NCBI GenBank assembly: GCA_964211495.1
Contig: CAXORL010000001.1
Span: forward strand, 1 to 64,000
Length of the DNA stretch: 64,000 bases
From: Faucicola osloensis_B
GTDB lineage: Bacteria; Pseudomonadota; Gammaproteobacteria; Pseudomonadales; Moraxellaceae
Reading direction: 5' to 3'
The notes under the pieces: generated by a model
Databases searched by the model: none
The model's input: only the letters and a program-made list of their open reading frames with translations
Told to the model about the DNA's origin: nothing
Shown: in pieces, positions 25,169-34,833 of the stretch
Layout of the letters: each line of letters starts with the position of its first letter
Numbering within the stretch: position 1 is the stretch's first letter
Program-made: the position numbers and the translations under genes

Positions 25169-26165
25169 TCTTAAGGTTTAGCCAATCTCTGGGTTTTAGA
25201 TAAAAATCCGTGAGCTCAAATTCGGGCGTTCCTGCGAGAGGCTCATAACGATATTCCCAGCCGGTGAGCGGCGGCAGACTGACCAAAATCGACTCAATGC
25301 GCCCGTTTGATTGCAAGCCAAACAAGGTGCCGCGGTCATACACCAGATTGTATTCGACATAGCGACCGCGACGGTACAACTGAAAATTACGCTGCGGCTC
25401 GCTATAGCGGGTGTGTTTGCGTCTCTCAAAAATCGGGATAATACCTTTAAGATAGCCATTGCCTACCGCCTGCATAAACGCAAAGCACTTATCAAAATCC
25501 CAGCCCATGCTAAGCGTGTTCAAATCATCATAAAACAAGCCGCCGATGCCGCGTTGTTCGTTACGATGCTTTAAATAAAAATACTCATCGCACCACGTCT
25601 TAAACTTGGGATAAACATCACTCCCAAACGGCGCGCACAAATCATGACACACTTGGTGCCAATGCACGCAGTCTTCCATCACGGGATAAAATGGCGTCAA
25701 ATCAAAGCCCCCACCAAACCACCAAATCGGCTCGTAGCCTTCTTTTTCCGCGATAAACATGCGCACGTTGGCATGACTGGTTGGCACGTTGGGATTGGTC
25801 GGATGAATCACCAACGAGACACCGAGTGCTTGCGCTTGGCGGCCTGCAAGTTCAGGGTGGCGAGCGGTGGCAGTGGCTGGCAGATGGTTGATAACAATGT
25901 GGCTAAACATCACCCCGCCTTTTTCGATCACTTTGCCGCCTTGAAGTACATTGGAGCGACCGCCGCCCAAATTTTGATGGGTGCCTTGCTCAGGGGGTCT
26001 CTCCCAAACATCAGCGACAAATTTGGCATTGCTGGCACCTTCAGCATATAGATTAAACCCGCCAGTGGCTTCTTGGTGCTCTAGCGCTTGGCAAATACGG
26101 TCTTGTAAATCAAGTAAATAAGTGCGAACGGCTTGAACATTGGGTGAGGAGAGCAGCATAGACAT
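25164..26165 (-). CDS. hemF: Oxygen-dependent coproporphyrinogen III oxidase
   Basis: Oxidative decarboxylation of coproporphyrinogen III to protoporphyrinogen IX in aerobic haem synthesis; cytosolic. The sequence follows HemF throughout: EKGGVMFSHI, HPTNPNVPTSHANVRMFIAE, WWFGGGFDLTPFYPV, the active-site region FKTWCDEYFYLKHRNEQRGIGGLFYDDL, and RRGRYVEYNLVYDRGTLFGLQSNGR-like C-terminal part (FGLQSNGRIESILVSLPP). A slightly longer loop (PPEQGTHQNLGGGRSNVL) replaces the usual Gly-rich stretch. Two close ATGs (26165 and 26159) are possible starts, with no strong Shine-Dalgarno. Haem supply fits the cbb3 oxidase genes elsewhere in the window, but there is no operon link. Confidence 0.96.
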   Translation of the reverse strand: MSMLLSSPNVQAVRTYLLDLQDRICQALEHQEATGGFNLYAEGASNAKFVADVWERPPEQGTHQNLGGGRSNVLQGGKVIEKGGVMFSHIVINHLPATATARHPELAGRQAQALGVSLVIHPTNPNVPTSHANVRMFIAEKEGYEPIWWFGGGFDLTPFYPVMEDCVHWHQVCHDLCAPFGSDVYPKFKTWCDEYFYLKHRNEQRGIGGLFYDDLNTLSMGWDFDKCFAFMQAVGNGYLKGIIPIFERRKHTRYSEPQRNFQLYRRGRYVEYNLVYDRGTLFGLQSNGRIESILVSLPPLTGWEYRYEPLAGTPEFELTDFYLKPRDWLNLKT

Positions 26166-26539
26166 AGCAATAGTTCTTTTAAAAATTTTTAGCGATTAAA
26201 TTTTAATGGTTGATTTTTAGTAATCATTGTAGCACATAATCGCGTGGGTAAAATTTAGCGTATTGGGCGTATTGACTAATGATTTGCATAAATATTTACA
26301 TAAAACCGTTAAAAAAATCGTCACAGCCGCTATCCAAACGGTCAGAAAACTCATAAAATGCCATGACGTCTTGATAACATGATTGATGAAATTAAGTTGA
26401 TAAAATTAAGTTGAGATTTTATAAACTGATTAGCCCAGTGATACTGATTGATTTAGCAATATAGTTATTGGGATCATATAGTTATCGGACTATCAAGTTA
26501 TCAGATGGATGATTACATTAACCGTTTTTGGAGAAAACT
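26166..26539. other. 374-bp intergenic region with decayed tandem repeats
   Basis: No gene seen. It contains the upstream region of hemF (minus) and of the small lipoprotein (plus). Two local repeat patches stand out: GATGAAATTAAGTT / GATAAAATTAAGTT (26385-26412) and three related 16-17-mers beginning ATATAGTTAT or ATCAAGTTAT (26459-26507). Promoters could not be assigned. Confidence 0.5.
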
Positions 26540-26719
26540 ATGAATAAATTATTAATCGCATTAGTGACGGTCATCAGCCTTGTGGGTTGTGGCAAAAAAG
26601 AAGAAGCCAAAACTGAAACCACCACGACAACAACGACTACCACAACCGCTTCTGTACCTGCCAATACCGCCACTGCAACGGCGAATACAGCGACTGCAAC
26701 GGCATCACCGGCAAAATAA
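26540..26719 (+). CDS. Small threonine-rich lipoprotein
   Basis: 59-residue predicted lipoprotein. The ATG at 26540 is preceded by GGAG at 6-base spacing; the signal peptide MNKLLIALVTVISLVG ends in the lipobox LVGC. After the lipidated Cys comes a charged linker (GKKEEAKTE), ten consecutive Thr residues, and a low-complexity Ala/Thr tail in which a 21-bp unit is repeated twice (NTATATA). The Thr run uses all four Thr-type codon endings, so it is not a fresh triplet expansion. Function unknown; such small lipoproteins are often annotated only as hypothetical. It has its own terminator and stands alone before smc. Confidence 0.75.
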   Translation: MNKLLIALVTVISLVGCGKKEEAKTETTTTTTTTTTASVPANTATATANTATATASPAK

Positions 26720-26741
26720 TAGTGGCGAAAATATGATTGAT

Positions 26742-26768
26742 AAAACCGCTAATCCACTTAGCGGTTTT
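26742..26768 (+). terminator. Intrinsic terminator of the small lipoprotein gene
   Basis: Perfect 11-bp stem AAAACCGCTAA / TTAGCGGTTTT with a 5-base loop, followed by CTTTATGC and a longer T tract. Confidence 0.85.
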
Positions 26769-26930
26769 CTTTATGCTTTTTTTTATGCCATGGCAGATTT
26801 ATCAGCTTAAGGGTTTAGCCAGATTTCTGTGCACCAATTCAGCATAGATCAAGTCAGCATAGATTTAATGAATAATCGCTAAAATTTTGCTAAAATAAGC
26901 GCCTTTTTTTGATACCTACACTCTAGCAAC

Positions 26931-29900
26931 ATGCGGTTAAAACAGCTCAAACTGGCAGGCTTTAAATCCTTTGCCAATCCTACAACGTTTCATTTCCCCA
27001 AAACCATCACCGCGATTGTCGGACCCAACGGCTGCGGCAAATCCAATGTGATTGATGCCATCCGCTGGGTGCTGGGCGAATCCTCCGCCAAGCAGCTTCG
27101 TGGCGGCGCGATGAGTGATGTCATCTTTGCAGGCACGCAAGACAAGTCCGCCAAAAGCTTGGCAAGCGTAGAATTGGTGTTTGAACATACCCGCGGCGAA
27201 GATGGTAGTAGCGGCATCCACCACGCGCTCAATCTGTATCAAGAATTATCGGTACGTCGGCAAATCAATAAAGAAGGCAAATCCGATTACTTTATCAATG
27301 GCACCAAAGTACGCCGCCGCGATGTGGTCGATATTTTTTTGGGCACAGGTCTTGGCGCGCGCTCGTATGCGGTGATTGAGCAGGGTATGATAGGGCGCAT
27401 CATTGATGCCAATGCGTTGCAGCTACGAGAGTTTATCGAAGAGGCATCGGGCGTGTCGCGCTACCAAAGCCGGCGTGATGACACCCAAAAACAGCTCGAT
27501 ACCGCAAGCGATAATTTAGCGCGGCTGCATGATATGGTCAGCGAACTGACCAGCCAACAAAAACGCCTAGAAAAACAAGCCAAAACGGCACAACAAGCGC
27601 AGCAATGGCAACAAGCGCAGCAGGCGATCAGTGAGCAGCTACTCATCGATGACTATGGGCAAGCATGGCAAAAACAGCAAACACTCGCGGCAGATTTTCA
27701 AGCGATGCGTGAGCGTGTGGATGCTCAGCAAGTATTCATTGAAGGATTAATCGAGCAGCAGCAACTTGCCCAGCAGGCTCTGACTGAGCAACATCACACT
27801 TTACAAAACCAGCAAAATCTTGCTAAGGATTATTGGCAGCAGCAGCATGAAACCCAAAGTCTACTAAAACAAGCTGAGCAAGCCCTAGCCAATGACCAAC
27901 AACGCCTGAATGTCCTCAATGTTGAGCTGGCTCGTTTTGCAGCGTATCAAAAAGATTTGCAAGCACAAAAACAGCAAGCACAAATGCATATTGAAGGCTT
28001 GCCCGCCCAGCTTGAACAGCTCACCGCACAGTTGCGCCAATTGCGTAAGCAGCAAGATGATCTCAAACAGCAGCGTGAGCAAATTGCGAAAAATTTAGTG
28101 GCATTAAATAAGCAAAAGCAAGACGTAGAAAAAAATCTTGCTGTCAGTGAAAACGCCCTCAAACACCATGCTAGCCAACAACAGCGCCAACAACAACGCC
28201 AAAGCGAACATGACAAAGCCGCACTGGCATGGCAGACTGCTAAGGCCACATTTGATCAGCAATTTGCAGCGTTTGATGACAACGAGCTAGACACGCAAAT
28301 GACGAGACTCAGTGATGAGATTGAACGTCTTGAAGCCAATATCATCGCCCGTCAAGAATCTATCGCTGACCAAGCCGATGAAGTTGACAGCTTAACCCGT
28401 CAGCATCGCCAAGCTGAGCAGCAGTATCAAGCGTGGCAAACCGAGCAAGCGACACTCCAAAATTTGCTAGCCCAACAAGAAATTGCCCTTGCCCAACTTA
28501 GCCACCAGTCACCCAATCAAGAAAACCATAGCAGTTTGCCAAAACTTATCAGTCAACTGCAATTGACCGAAACAGGTAAGGGGTATGCCAATGTTTTTGA
28601 TACCCTAGTTACGGTATTTGCCAAATGGTCTATCGCGGCTGACCAAGATTTTGCCCAAATCATCCATGACCATGCGGTGTTTATTGATAATCAATCAGCT
28701 TTACCTAACACCTCGGAAAATCACCCATCGAACAGTCATCTAATAGAAGGTTGCTTGCCACTGTCTACTTTGATTGCGGCGCCCAATCTGGCTATTTTTC
28801 AGCAGGTTTGGATCAGTGCGACGCCACTTGACTGGGCAGATGTGCAGGATAAAGGGCTGTTCGATAACTTACCAACGGGCGATTGGTTACTGGTGCAGAC
28901 CTCAGCGCAACAGCTGATACTCTGTAATCAGCAGCTGCTGATTAACCTAAGCCATTTGTTGCAAGATGAGGGTCAGCAGGTTATCAGTTTTAGCCAGCAG
29001 TTGATGAATGAAGCCCGTATTGAAGAGCTCGATGAACACTTAGCACAGCAACAACCGCAACTGCAGCGTCTAGCCAATCGCTTGCAACAAGCGAAGGTTA
29101 GTCTGCAAGAATGGCAAGCCCAAGACCGCACCGCGCGTAATCAACTGCTAAGCCTAACCCAGCAACAACAGCAATGCCAGCAACAAAAACTACAACAGCA
29201 GTATCGCTATCAATCCGCACTCGATAAACTTACGCAAGATAAAAAACGCCTCGACAGTGACAGCGAGCGTCTACAACAAGAGGGGCTAGGTTTTGCGGAC
29301 AAATTGCAGCAAGAGCAACAGCGGGTTTATGAGCTAAGCAACACACTTTCGCATTTACAACCACAATTACAGCAACAAATCAGCGAACGCCAGTCACTTG
29401 ATGAACGCTTAAGCCAGTTTGCCAGTCAGCAGCGCGAGCTAGAACAACAACAAAATCGCATCACCCAAACACTGGCAACCGGACAATTGCAAATCACCGC
29501 AAGTGAGCAGCAACTTGCCAAAGCTTGCCAAGACCAAGCAAGATTCACCAGTGAGCAGCAGCTGCTGAGTCATAAAATTAGCGAGCAGCAGGCACGCTTG
29601 CCACAGCTACAACAGCAACTCACGGTGGACTCGACGCAACTGCAAACCGCCAATGACAGCGTTACGCAATTGACAATGACCTTGAAAACCATGGAAACTG
29701 AGCTACATCAAGCGCAATTGGGTGTGCAAGAGTCTCAGCAGCAGTTGGGCCAACTACAACAGCAATATCACACCACCGACACCGCATTGGCACTAGCAAA
29801 ACAAAACGTGGCATTGATTGGTGAGCAATTGACTAGTCGCAAAATCGCCGTGCCAAAAACTGACGACATTGAGTTACTGGGTAGCAGCAAACGCGAGCAT

Positions 29901-30578
29901 CTACAACGACAACTCGATCAGTTAACATCACAAGTGCTTAATCTTGGGGCAGTCAATCATGCCGCGGTAGCTGAGCTCAGCGAAGTGAACAGCCGATTGG
30001 CGCCCCTTGCTGAGCAAATCTCGGATTTGACCGCCAGTATTGACAAATTGCAACTTGCTATCCAGCAAATTGACAGTCAGACCAAACAGCTTTTTATGGA
30101 TATGTTGACCCAAGTCAATATCGAGCTTAACAAGCTATTTACCCAAGTATTTGGCGGCGGGCAAGCGCAGCTGGTGTTATCAGACCATACCAATGACAAA
30201 GATGGCAGCGGCAAAGGCTGGCAGTCAGGGCTAGAGCTTATGGCACAGCCGAAAGGTAAAAAGAACAGCCGGCTAGCCCTATTATCAGGCGGTGAGAAAA
30301 CCTTAACGGCGTTAAGTTTAATCTTTGCTATTTTTAAACAGCAGCCTGCGCCATTTTGTGTACTCGATGAAGTCGATGCGCCGCTCGATGATGCCAATGT
30401 CGCGCGCTTTACCCGCTTAATTGAGCAGCTTGCCAAAGACGTACAGTTTGTTTTTATCAGTCATAACAAACTTGCCATGCAAATTGCCGATGAGCTCAAA
30501 GGTGTGACCATGCCAACGGCGGGGGTGTCCAAGCTGGTCAGTGTGGATATGGCTGAGGTGGAAGCTTATTTGGCATAA
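26931..30578 (+). CDS. smc: Chromosome segregation ATPase SMC
   Basis: 1215-residue condensin subunit that loops and segregates chromosomal DNA. Walker A GPNGCGKS is at residues 31-38, the signature LLSGGEKTLTALSL and Walker B FCVLDEVDAPLDD near the C-terminus form the ABC-type head, and R-loop and DAIRWVLGE are present. Between the heads lie two very Gln-rich coiled-coil arms (for example KRLEKQAKTAQQAQQWQQAQQ in part) around a central hinge, roughly residues 530-690, which starts LISQLQLTETGKGYANVFDTL. The end of the hinge lacks the usual Gly-rich dimer motif, as in some gammaproteobacterial SMCs. It heads the conserved order smc-zipA-ligA. No Shine-Dalgarno is evident before the ATG. Confidence 0.95.
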   Translation: MRLKQLKLAGFKSFANPTTFHFPKTITAIVGPNGCGKSNVIDAIRWVLGESSAKQLRGGAMSDVIFAGTQDKSAKSLASVELVFEHTRGEDGSSGIHHALNLYQELSVRRQINKEGKSDYFINGTKVRRRDVVDIFLGTGLGARSYAVIEQGMIGRIIDANALQLREFIEEASGVSRYQSRRDDTQKQLDTASDNLARLHDMVSELTSQQKRLEKQAKTAQQAQQWQQAQQAISEQLLIDDYGQAWQKQQTLAADFQAMRERVDAQQVFIEGLIEQQQLAQQALTEQHHTLQNQQNLAKDYWQQQHETQSLLKQAEQALANDQQRLNVLNVELARFAAYQKDLQAQKQQAQMHIEGLPAQLEQLTAQLRQLRKQQDDLKQQREQIAKNLVALNKQKQDVEKNLAVSENALKHHASQQQRQQQRQSEHDKAALAWQTAKATFDQQFAAFDDNELDTQMTRLSDEIERLEANIIARQESIADQADEVDSLTRQHRQAEQQYQAWQTEQATLQNLLAQQEIALAQLSHQSPNQENHSSLPKLISQLQLTETGKGYANVFDTLVTVFAKWSIAADQDFAQIIHDHAVFIDNQSALPNTSENHPSNSHLIEGCLPLSTLIAAPNLAIFQQVWISATPLDWADVQDKGLFDNLPTGDWLLVQTSAQQLILCNQQLLINLSHLLQDEGQQVISFSQQLMNEARIEELDEHLAQQQPQLQRLANRLQQAKVSLQEWQAQDRTARNQLLSLTQQQQQCQQQKLQQQYRYQSALDKLTQDKKRLDSDSERLQQEGLGFADKLQQEQQRVYELSNTLSHLQPQLQQQISERQSLDERLSQFASQQRELEQQQNRITQTLATGQLQITASEQQLAKACQDQARFTSEQQLLSHKISEQQARLPQLQQQLTVDSTQLQTANDSVTQLTMTLKTMETELHQAQLGVQESQQQLGQLQQQYHTTDTALALAKQNVALIGEQLTSRKIAVPKTDDIELLGSSKREHLQRQLDQLTSQVLNLGAVNHAAVAELSEVNSRLAPLAEQISDLTASIDKLQLAIQQIDSQTKQLFMDMLTQVNIELNKLFTQVFGGGQAQLVLSDHTNDKDGSGKGWQSGLELMAQPKGKKNSRLALLSGGEKTLTALSLIFAIFKQQPAPFCVLDEVDAPLDDANVARFTRLIEQLAKDVQFVFISHNKLAMQIADELKGVTMPTAGVSKLVSVDMAEVEAYLA

Positions 30579-30736
30579 GCGATTTTCACCTGCCAAATAC
30601 GCAAAAAGTCAAGCCTTGTCACGGTTTTTTCTAGCTGATTTTATGAAGTCATGATAGTATAACGGCAAAAATACCGATGTAAAAATTTTTACACTACAAA
30701 CAGGGTCGTTATCGTCTTTCTCAAAGGTCGTTGTTT

Positions 30737-31690
30737 ATGTCTATCACTCAGCTTATTCTTATCATTCTTGCGGTTGTTGCTATCGTTTGGGGTATTTACA
30801 CGCTACTAAAATCCATTCGTCAAAAAAACCAAGATGTATTAGCGACTGACGCGATTGAACATGATAAAGATGGTCTACCTATTATTCCACGCCATCAGCG
30901 CCCTGAGCCCGAAGAAAGCCAGCTGTTTAAAGCGGAAATCACACCTGACAATCCTAAAGGCGAAGTAAAGCTAAGCGCGGACGATACCGAGTTACACCTA
31001 GACAACTATCCAGCTAATGGCGGTTTTACCAATGCCAATGCTAATGTCACTAAATCTGCCAATGACAAATTATTAGCAGAAACCAATACATTTGTGGAAA
31101 ACGAAAACGACGCTTTTAGCATGCTTGCCAATGCCACAGAGACTATCACCCCGGTTGTGCATACTTTCGATGAAAATCAGCTAAAAAATGACAGCTTTAC
31201 CGATAACAGCCCAATTTTGGACACCCATATCCAAGCGCAAATTGACGAAGAACAAAACAGCCCACTCAACAACGCGATTCAAAATATCAACATCAGTATT
31301 TTTCCTAATCAGCAGTTTGTCGACATTAAAGGCGATTATTTGTTAGAGCTGATTGACAAGTATGGCTTGAAGTTTGGTGCGATGAATATGTTCCACCGCT
31401 ACGAAAACAAAGACGGTACAGGCTTATTGTGGTTTAGTCTGATGATGATTGACAATGAAGGTATTTCACCTTTCGATCTCAATCGACTACCCACGCAAAC
31501 CATGAAAGGCTTGGTATTATTTTTATCGCTACCACACCCACGCCCTGTTCAAGGCTTTGATAGCATGATGAGTATCGCAGGATTGCTTGCCAATGACTTA
31601 AATGCCACGGTATATGACGACACAGGTGAGCCGATTAACAAAGAAAACACCCAAGCCATGCGCGAGCTTGCCATTAATTTTGGTCGATAG
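30737..31690 (+). CDS. zipA: Cell division protein ZipA
   Basis: Inner-membrane anchor for FtsZ at the division septum. The ATG at 30737 (AAAGG about 9 bases upstream) is preferred over the in-frame TTG at 30731. An N-terminal helix (LILIILAVVAIVWGIYTLL) is followed by a basic stretch and a long acidic, Asn-rich linker to about residue 180. The C-terminal ZipA domain is recognisable by NISIFPNQQFVDIKGDYLLE, YGLKFGAMNMFHRY, LFLSLPHPRPVQGFDSMM and LANDLNATVYDDTGEP. The neighbours smc and ligA reproduce the order seen in pseudomonads. Assignment is secure through both domain and context. Confidence 0.94.
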   Translation: MSITQLILIILAVVAIVWGIYTLLKSIRQKNQDVLATDAIEHDKDGLPIIPRHQRPEPEESQLFKAEITPDNPKGEVKLSADDTELHLDNYPANGGFTNANANVTKSANDKLLAETNTFVENENDAFSMLANATETITPVVHTFDENQLKNDSFTDNSPILDTHIQAQIDEEQNSPLNNAIQNINISIFPNQQFVDIKGDYLLELIDKYGLKFGAMNMFHRYENKDGTGLLWFSLMMIDNEGISPFDLNRLPTQTMKGLVLFLSLPHPRPVQGFDSMMSIAGLLANDLNATVYDDTGEPINKENTQAMRELAINFGR

Positions 31691-31845
31691 ATTTTCTTAA
31701 AATGAAACAAGGTACTCCTCGTGAGTGCCTTTTTTTATGGTTATAAGTTTTATTGTTTTGACTGACCTGATGACGGAAAAAATTGACCAAGTAAGCCATC
31801 ACTTTGTTGTAAAATATCCGTTATCTTTTTTAAATCATAATCATT

Positions 31846-33867
31846 ATGAACACAGACGCTATTACTGCGCAAATGCGCAAACTCATTGCACAGCTAAAAC
31901 AACATAACCATGCTTACTACGTCTTAGATAATCCGCTGTTAGAAGATAGCGAATACGACCAACTTCGCCAAGAACTGGTGGCACTAGAAACCGCGTATCC
32001 TGAATTGGTACAAAGCGATAGCCCTACCAACCAAGTAGGCGATAAGCCGTTGCCGTTTTTTACCCAAGTCACCCACCAAATACCCATGCTGTCACTGGGT
32101 AATTTATTTACCTTTGACGATTTACAGAATTTTATGCGACGGGTCAATGACCGTTTGGCAGACCATCAGCAAAATCCTGAATATGAAGTCGAGCTCAAAC
32201 TTGATGGGCTTGCGGTTTCACTGTTGTACCAAAACGGACAGTTGTCCCAAGCGGTCACGCGCGGCGATGGTCAAACGGGCGAAGATATTACCCAAAACGT
32301 GCGTACTATTCGAAATCTACCGCTGCAGCTGGCGATTGATATACCGCGCTTAGAAGTGCGCGGCGAAGTACTCATGCCCAAAGCAGGGTTTGCAAGGCTC
32401 AACCGTGATGCCCAAGCAAAAGGGGAGAAAACCTTTGCCAATCCGCGTAACGCTGCCGCAGGGAGTTTGCGCCAGCTTGATCCCAATATCGCCAAAAGTC
32501 GTCCGCTGGCGTTTTATGCCTATTCTGTCAATCAGGGCTTGCCCGCTGAGATTACCACCCAATCCGATGCGCTTTTTTGGCTACAAGCGTTGGGCTTTAG
32601 CATCAGCGATATCAAAATTGTGCAAACAGCCGCGCAGCTACAAGCGTATTATCAATCGGTGATTGAAAAACGCAGTCGCTTACCCTTTGAAATTGATGGC
32701 ACGGTGATTAAGGTCAATAGTTTAGCCTTGCAAGAGCAACTGGGCTTTTTAAGCCGTGAACCACGCTGGGCAACTGCCTATAAATTCCCTGCCGAAACCG
32801 TCATGACGCGTCTAAATGCGATTGAATGGCAAGTGGGGCGCACAGGCCAGTTGACGCCCGTGGGCAAGCTTGAACCTGTCAATGTCGGTGGCGTCACTGT
32901 CAGCAATGTCACCCTGCATAATATCGGTGAAATTCAGCGTTTAGATATCCGAGCAGGGGACATGGTCAGCGTACACCGTGCTGGTGATGTCATTCCCAAA
33001 GTTACGCGCGTTTGGACGGACGAGCGCCCCGCCAATGCCCAAGTGGTGAGCCTGCCGACGCATTGCCCAGTGTGTGGTTCACCGGTTATCATGCCAGAAG
33101 GTGAAGCGCTGGCACGATGCACTGGGGGGTTATTTTGTCCAGCCCAGCAACAAGAAGCACTGATTCACTTTGTCAGTCGTAAAGCGATGGATATCGATGG
33201 GCTCGGTGAACGCTGGTTGATTAATTTTTTTGAGCAAGGTATTGTTAAAAATGTCGCAGATATTTATGCGCTTAACAATCACCGCGATGCGCTCATCAAC
33301 CTTGAAAAATTGGGGGAAAAATCTGTCGAAAATATGCTGGCTGCCATTGAAAAAAGTAAAGATACGACCTTACCGCGGTTTATCTTTGCCTTGGGTATTG
33401 GTGGCGTGGGTGAGAGCACGGCGATGAATTTAGCCATGCAATTTGGCGACTTGCAGCCGCTCATGGCAGCGAGTATCGAAGCGTTACAAAAAACCCCCGA
33501 TGTCGGTGAAAAAACCGCAGACTCGATTTTTGAGTTTTTTCGTGCCGAGCACAATATCGAAGTCATCAATCGATTATTACAAGCCGGTATTCATTGGCAG
33601 CCTGTCAGCCAAGTGCCTGAAGGCAATCAGCCGCTTAAAGGTCAAAGTTGGGTCATTACAGGCACCCTTGAAGGCATGGGACGTGACGAAGCAAAAGCCA
33701 AACTGCAAGCATTAGGGGCAAAAGTCTCAGGCAGTGTTTCTGCCAAGACCACCGCATTGCTCGCAGGCGAAAAAGCGGGTAGTAAACTTGCCAATGCCGA
33801 AAAACTGGGGGTAAAAGTAGTGACTGAAGCGCAATTTACCGATTTATTGAACACGTATCATGCCTAA
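31846..33867 (+). CDS. ligA: NAD-dependent DNA ligase
   Basis: Seals nicks during replication and repair using NAD+. The N-terminal Ia domain (HNHAYYVLDNPLLEDSEYDQL) binds NMN; the adenylated Lys118 lies in LKLDGLAVSL; further nucleotidyltransferase motifs include TRGDGQTGEDIT, EVRGEVLMP and FEIDGTVIKVN. A four-Cys zinc finger follows (CPVCGSPV and ARCTGGLFCPAQ), then the helix-hairpin-helix repeats and a C-terminal BRCT domain (LKGQSWVITGTLEGMGRDEAK). The length of 673 equals the usual 670. It is the third gene of smc-zipA-ligA, 155 bp after zipA. Confidence 0.97.
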   Translation: MNTDAITAQMRKLIAQLKQHNHAYYVLDNPLLEDSEYDQLRQELVALETAYPELVQSDSPTNQVGDKPLPFFTQVTHQIPMLSLGNLFTFDDLQNFMRRVNDRLADHQQNPEYEVELKLDGLAVSLLYQNGQLSQAVTRGDGQTGEDITQNVRTIRNLPLQLAIDIPRLEVRGEVLMPKAGFARLNRDAQAKGEKTFANPRNAAAGSLRQLDPNIAKSRPLAFYAYSVNQGLPAEITTQSDALFWLQALGFSISDIKIVQTAAQLQAYYQSVIEKRSRLPFEIDGTVIKVNSLALQEQLGFLSREPRWATAYKFPAETVMTRLNAIEWQVGRTGQLTPVGKLEPVNVGGVTVSNVTLHNIGEIQRLDIRAGDMVSVHRAGDVIPKVTRVWTDERPANAQVVSLPTHCPVCGSPVIMPEGEALARCTGGLFCPAQQQEALIHFVSRKAMDIDGLGERWLINFFEQGIVKNVADIYALNNHRDALINLEKLGEKSVENMLAAIEKSKDTTLPRFIFALGIGGVGESTAMNLAMQFGDLQPLMAASIEALQKTPDVGEKTADSIFEFFRAEHNIEVINRLLQAGIHWQPVSQVPEGNQPLKGQSWVITGTLEGMGRDEAKAKLQALGAKVSGSVSAKTTALLAGEKAGSKLANAEKLGVKVVTEAQFTDLLNTYHA

Positions 33868-34078
33868 TGCATGCATAGTATCCTAGTAATGTAGAAAAAA
33901 TTAACGCAACCTTGAGTAAGCTATTTGTTGCCCAAACTATAGCAAGGTTACTTACAAAACACGTATAAATCAGTCTTTATTCATAACAATAGGGTGAAAA
34001 ATTTACGCTAATATAACTTCCGTAAGTTGCTAAAAGCACCTGATATTTTAGCAAATGGAAACCCTACTGGAGAAAAGT

Positions 34079-34357
34079 ATGAAATCACTTAAAACACTTG
34101 CGGTACTTGCAACACTTGTTGGTTCAACAGCATTGACAGCTTGTGCAACCACTGATGCTTATGGTAACCGTGTCACTACCCAAGGTTCTTCTCGCGCGGC
34201 GATGCAAGGCGCGGTAGCGGGCGCAGCATTAGGTGCACTGGCAAAATCAGATGGCGACCGTAGCGACATCGGTAAAGCCGCAGCAATCGGTGCAGCAGCT
34301 GGTGGTGCAACAGGCTATGTATTAAGTACATCACCTAACTATCCTTACCAAAAATAA
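34079..34357 (+). CDS. Glycine-zipper outer-membrane lipoprotein
   Basis: 92-residue lipoprotein. The ATG at 34079 has GGAG 6-7 bases upstream; the signal peptide starts MKSLKTLAVLATLVGST and ends in lipobox LTAC (Cys22). The mature part has a short polar segment (TTDAYGNRVTTQGSS), then a glycine-zipper pair (GAVAGAALGALAK and GKAAAIGAAAGGATGYVL) of the kind that packs helices in the outer membrane (Rick_17kDa/YMGG-like families), and ends STSPNYPYQK. Role is unknown; relatives are linked to envelope stability. It is a single gene with its own terminator. Confidence 0.85.
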   Translation: MKSLKTLAVLATLVGSTALTACATTDAYGNRVTTQGSSRAAMQGAVAGAALGALAKSDGDRSDIGKAAAIGAAAGGATGYVLSTSPNYPYQK

Positions 34358-34411
34358 GCAGACTTAACTAAGTTATAGCCTGACTTGGCAGTTTCTAGCG
34401 GGAATACTGTC

Positions 34412-34441
34412 AAAAGCCAAACCATTAAAGGTTTGGCTTTT
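34412..34441 (+). terminator. Intrinsic terminator of the glycine-zipper lipoprotein gene
   Basis: Perfect 12-bp stem AAAAGCCAAACC / GGTTTGGCTTTT with a 6-base loop and a T tract. Confidence 0.9.
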
Positions 34442-34579
34442 TTCTTTACTAAATGTTAAGCCAGCTATTTTATACAATCAAAGATGATTTGAAATAGCGC
34501 AGTTAATTTTTATTTGCCTAATATAAGCTAGATAAACTGCTAGCCTAAATCATAGCGTTATAAAATCAATGGTATGAAA

Positions 34580-34608
34580 AAAGCCCTTATCAATTCGATA
34601 AGGGCTTT
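34580..34608 (-). terminator. Intrinsic terminator of the tRNA-Lys unit
   Basis: Stem AAAGCCCTTATC / GATAAGGGCTTT with a 5-base loop; on the minus strand it is followed by a run of six T. It lies just beyond the 3' end of the second tRNA-Lys gene. Confidence 0.9.
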
Positions 34609-34613
34609 GGATA

Positions 34614-34689
34614 TGGTGGATCGTCCGCGACTCGAACGCGGGACCAATGGATTAAAAGTCCACTGCTCTACCAACTGAGCTAACGATCC
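34614..34689 (-). tRNA. tRNA-Lys (UUU), promoter-distal copy
   Basis: Reading the minus strand gives a 76-nt cloverleaf: acceptor GGATCGT pairing with ACGATCC, D-arm AGCTCAGTTGGTAGAGC, anticodon stem GTGGA/TCCAT around loop CTTTTAA (anticodon TTT), T-arm with GTTCGAGTC, and an encoded 3' CCA. It is base-for-base identical to the copy at 34834-34909. It is followed by the terminator at 34580-34608. Confidence 0.97.
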
Positions 34690-34833
34690 TGAGAAGCGTT
34701 AAGAAAACGTCTGGGAGACGTTTTTAGCTTCGCAAGAGCAAATCTATGATTTGCTAAAGCATTAAAAAATTGCAAAGCAATTTTGATTTCACAAGTCAAA
34801 TTCATAAAATGACATTGTGAAACTTTCAAAATA
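34690..34833 (-). other. Hairpin-rich spacer between the two tRNA-Lys genes
   Basis: 144 bp containing four inverted repeats in a row: AAAACGTCT/AGACGTTTT (34704-34724), AGCAAATC/GATTTGCT (34737-34755), AAAATTGC/GCAATTTT (34766-34784), and TTTCACAAGTCA/TGAC-a-TTGTGAAA (34787-34822). The transcript between the two tRNAs would be almost fully folded. It holds no open frame of note. Confidence 0.8.

Noticed and set aside
26616..26660. Poly-threonine run of the small lipoprotein as a phase-variable triplet repeat
   Set aside because: Codons are mixed (ACC, ACG, ACA, ACT), so it is not a pure repeat prone to slippage.
31725..31907. 60-residue plus-strand frame before ligA
   Set aside because: It overlaps the true ligA start in another frame and lacks a ribosome site.
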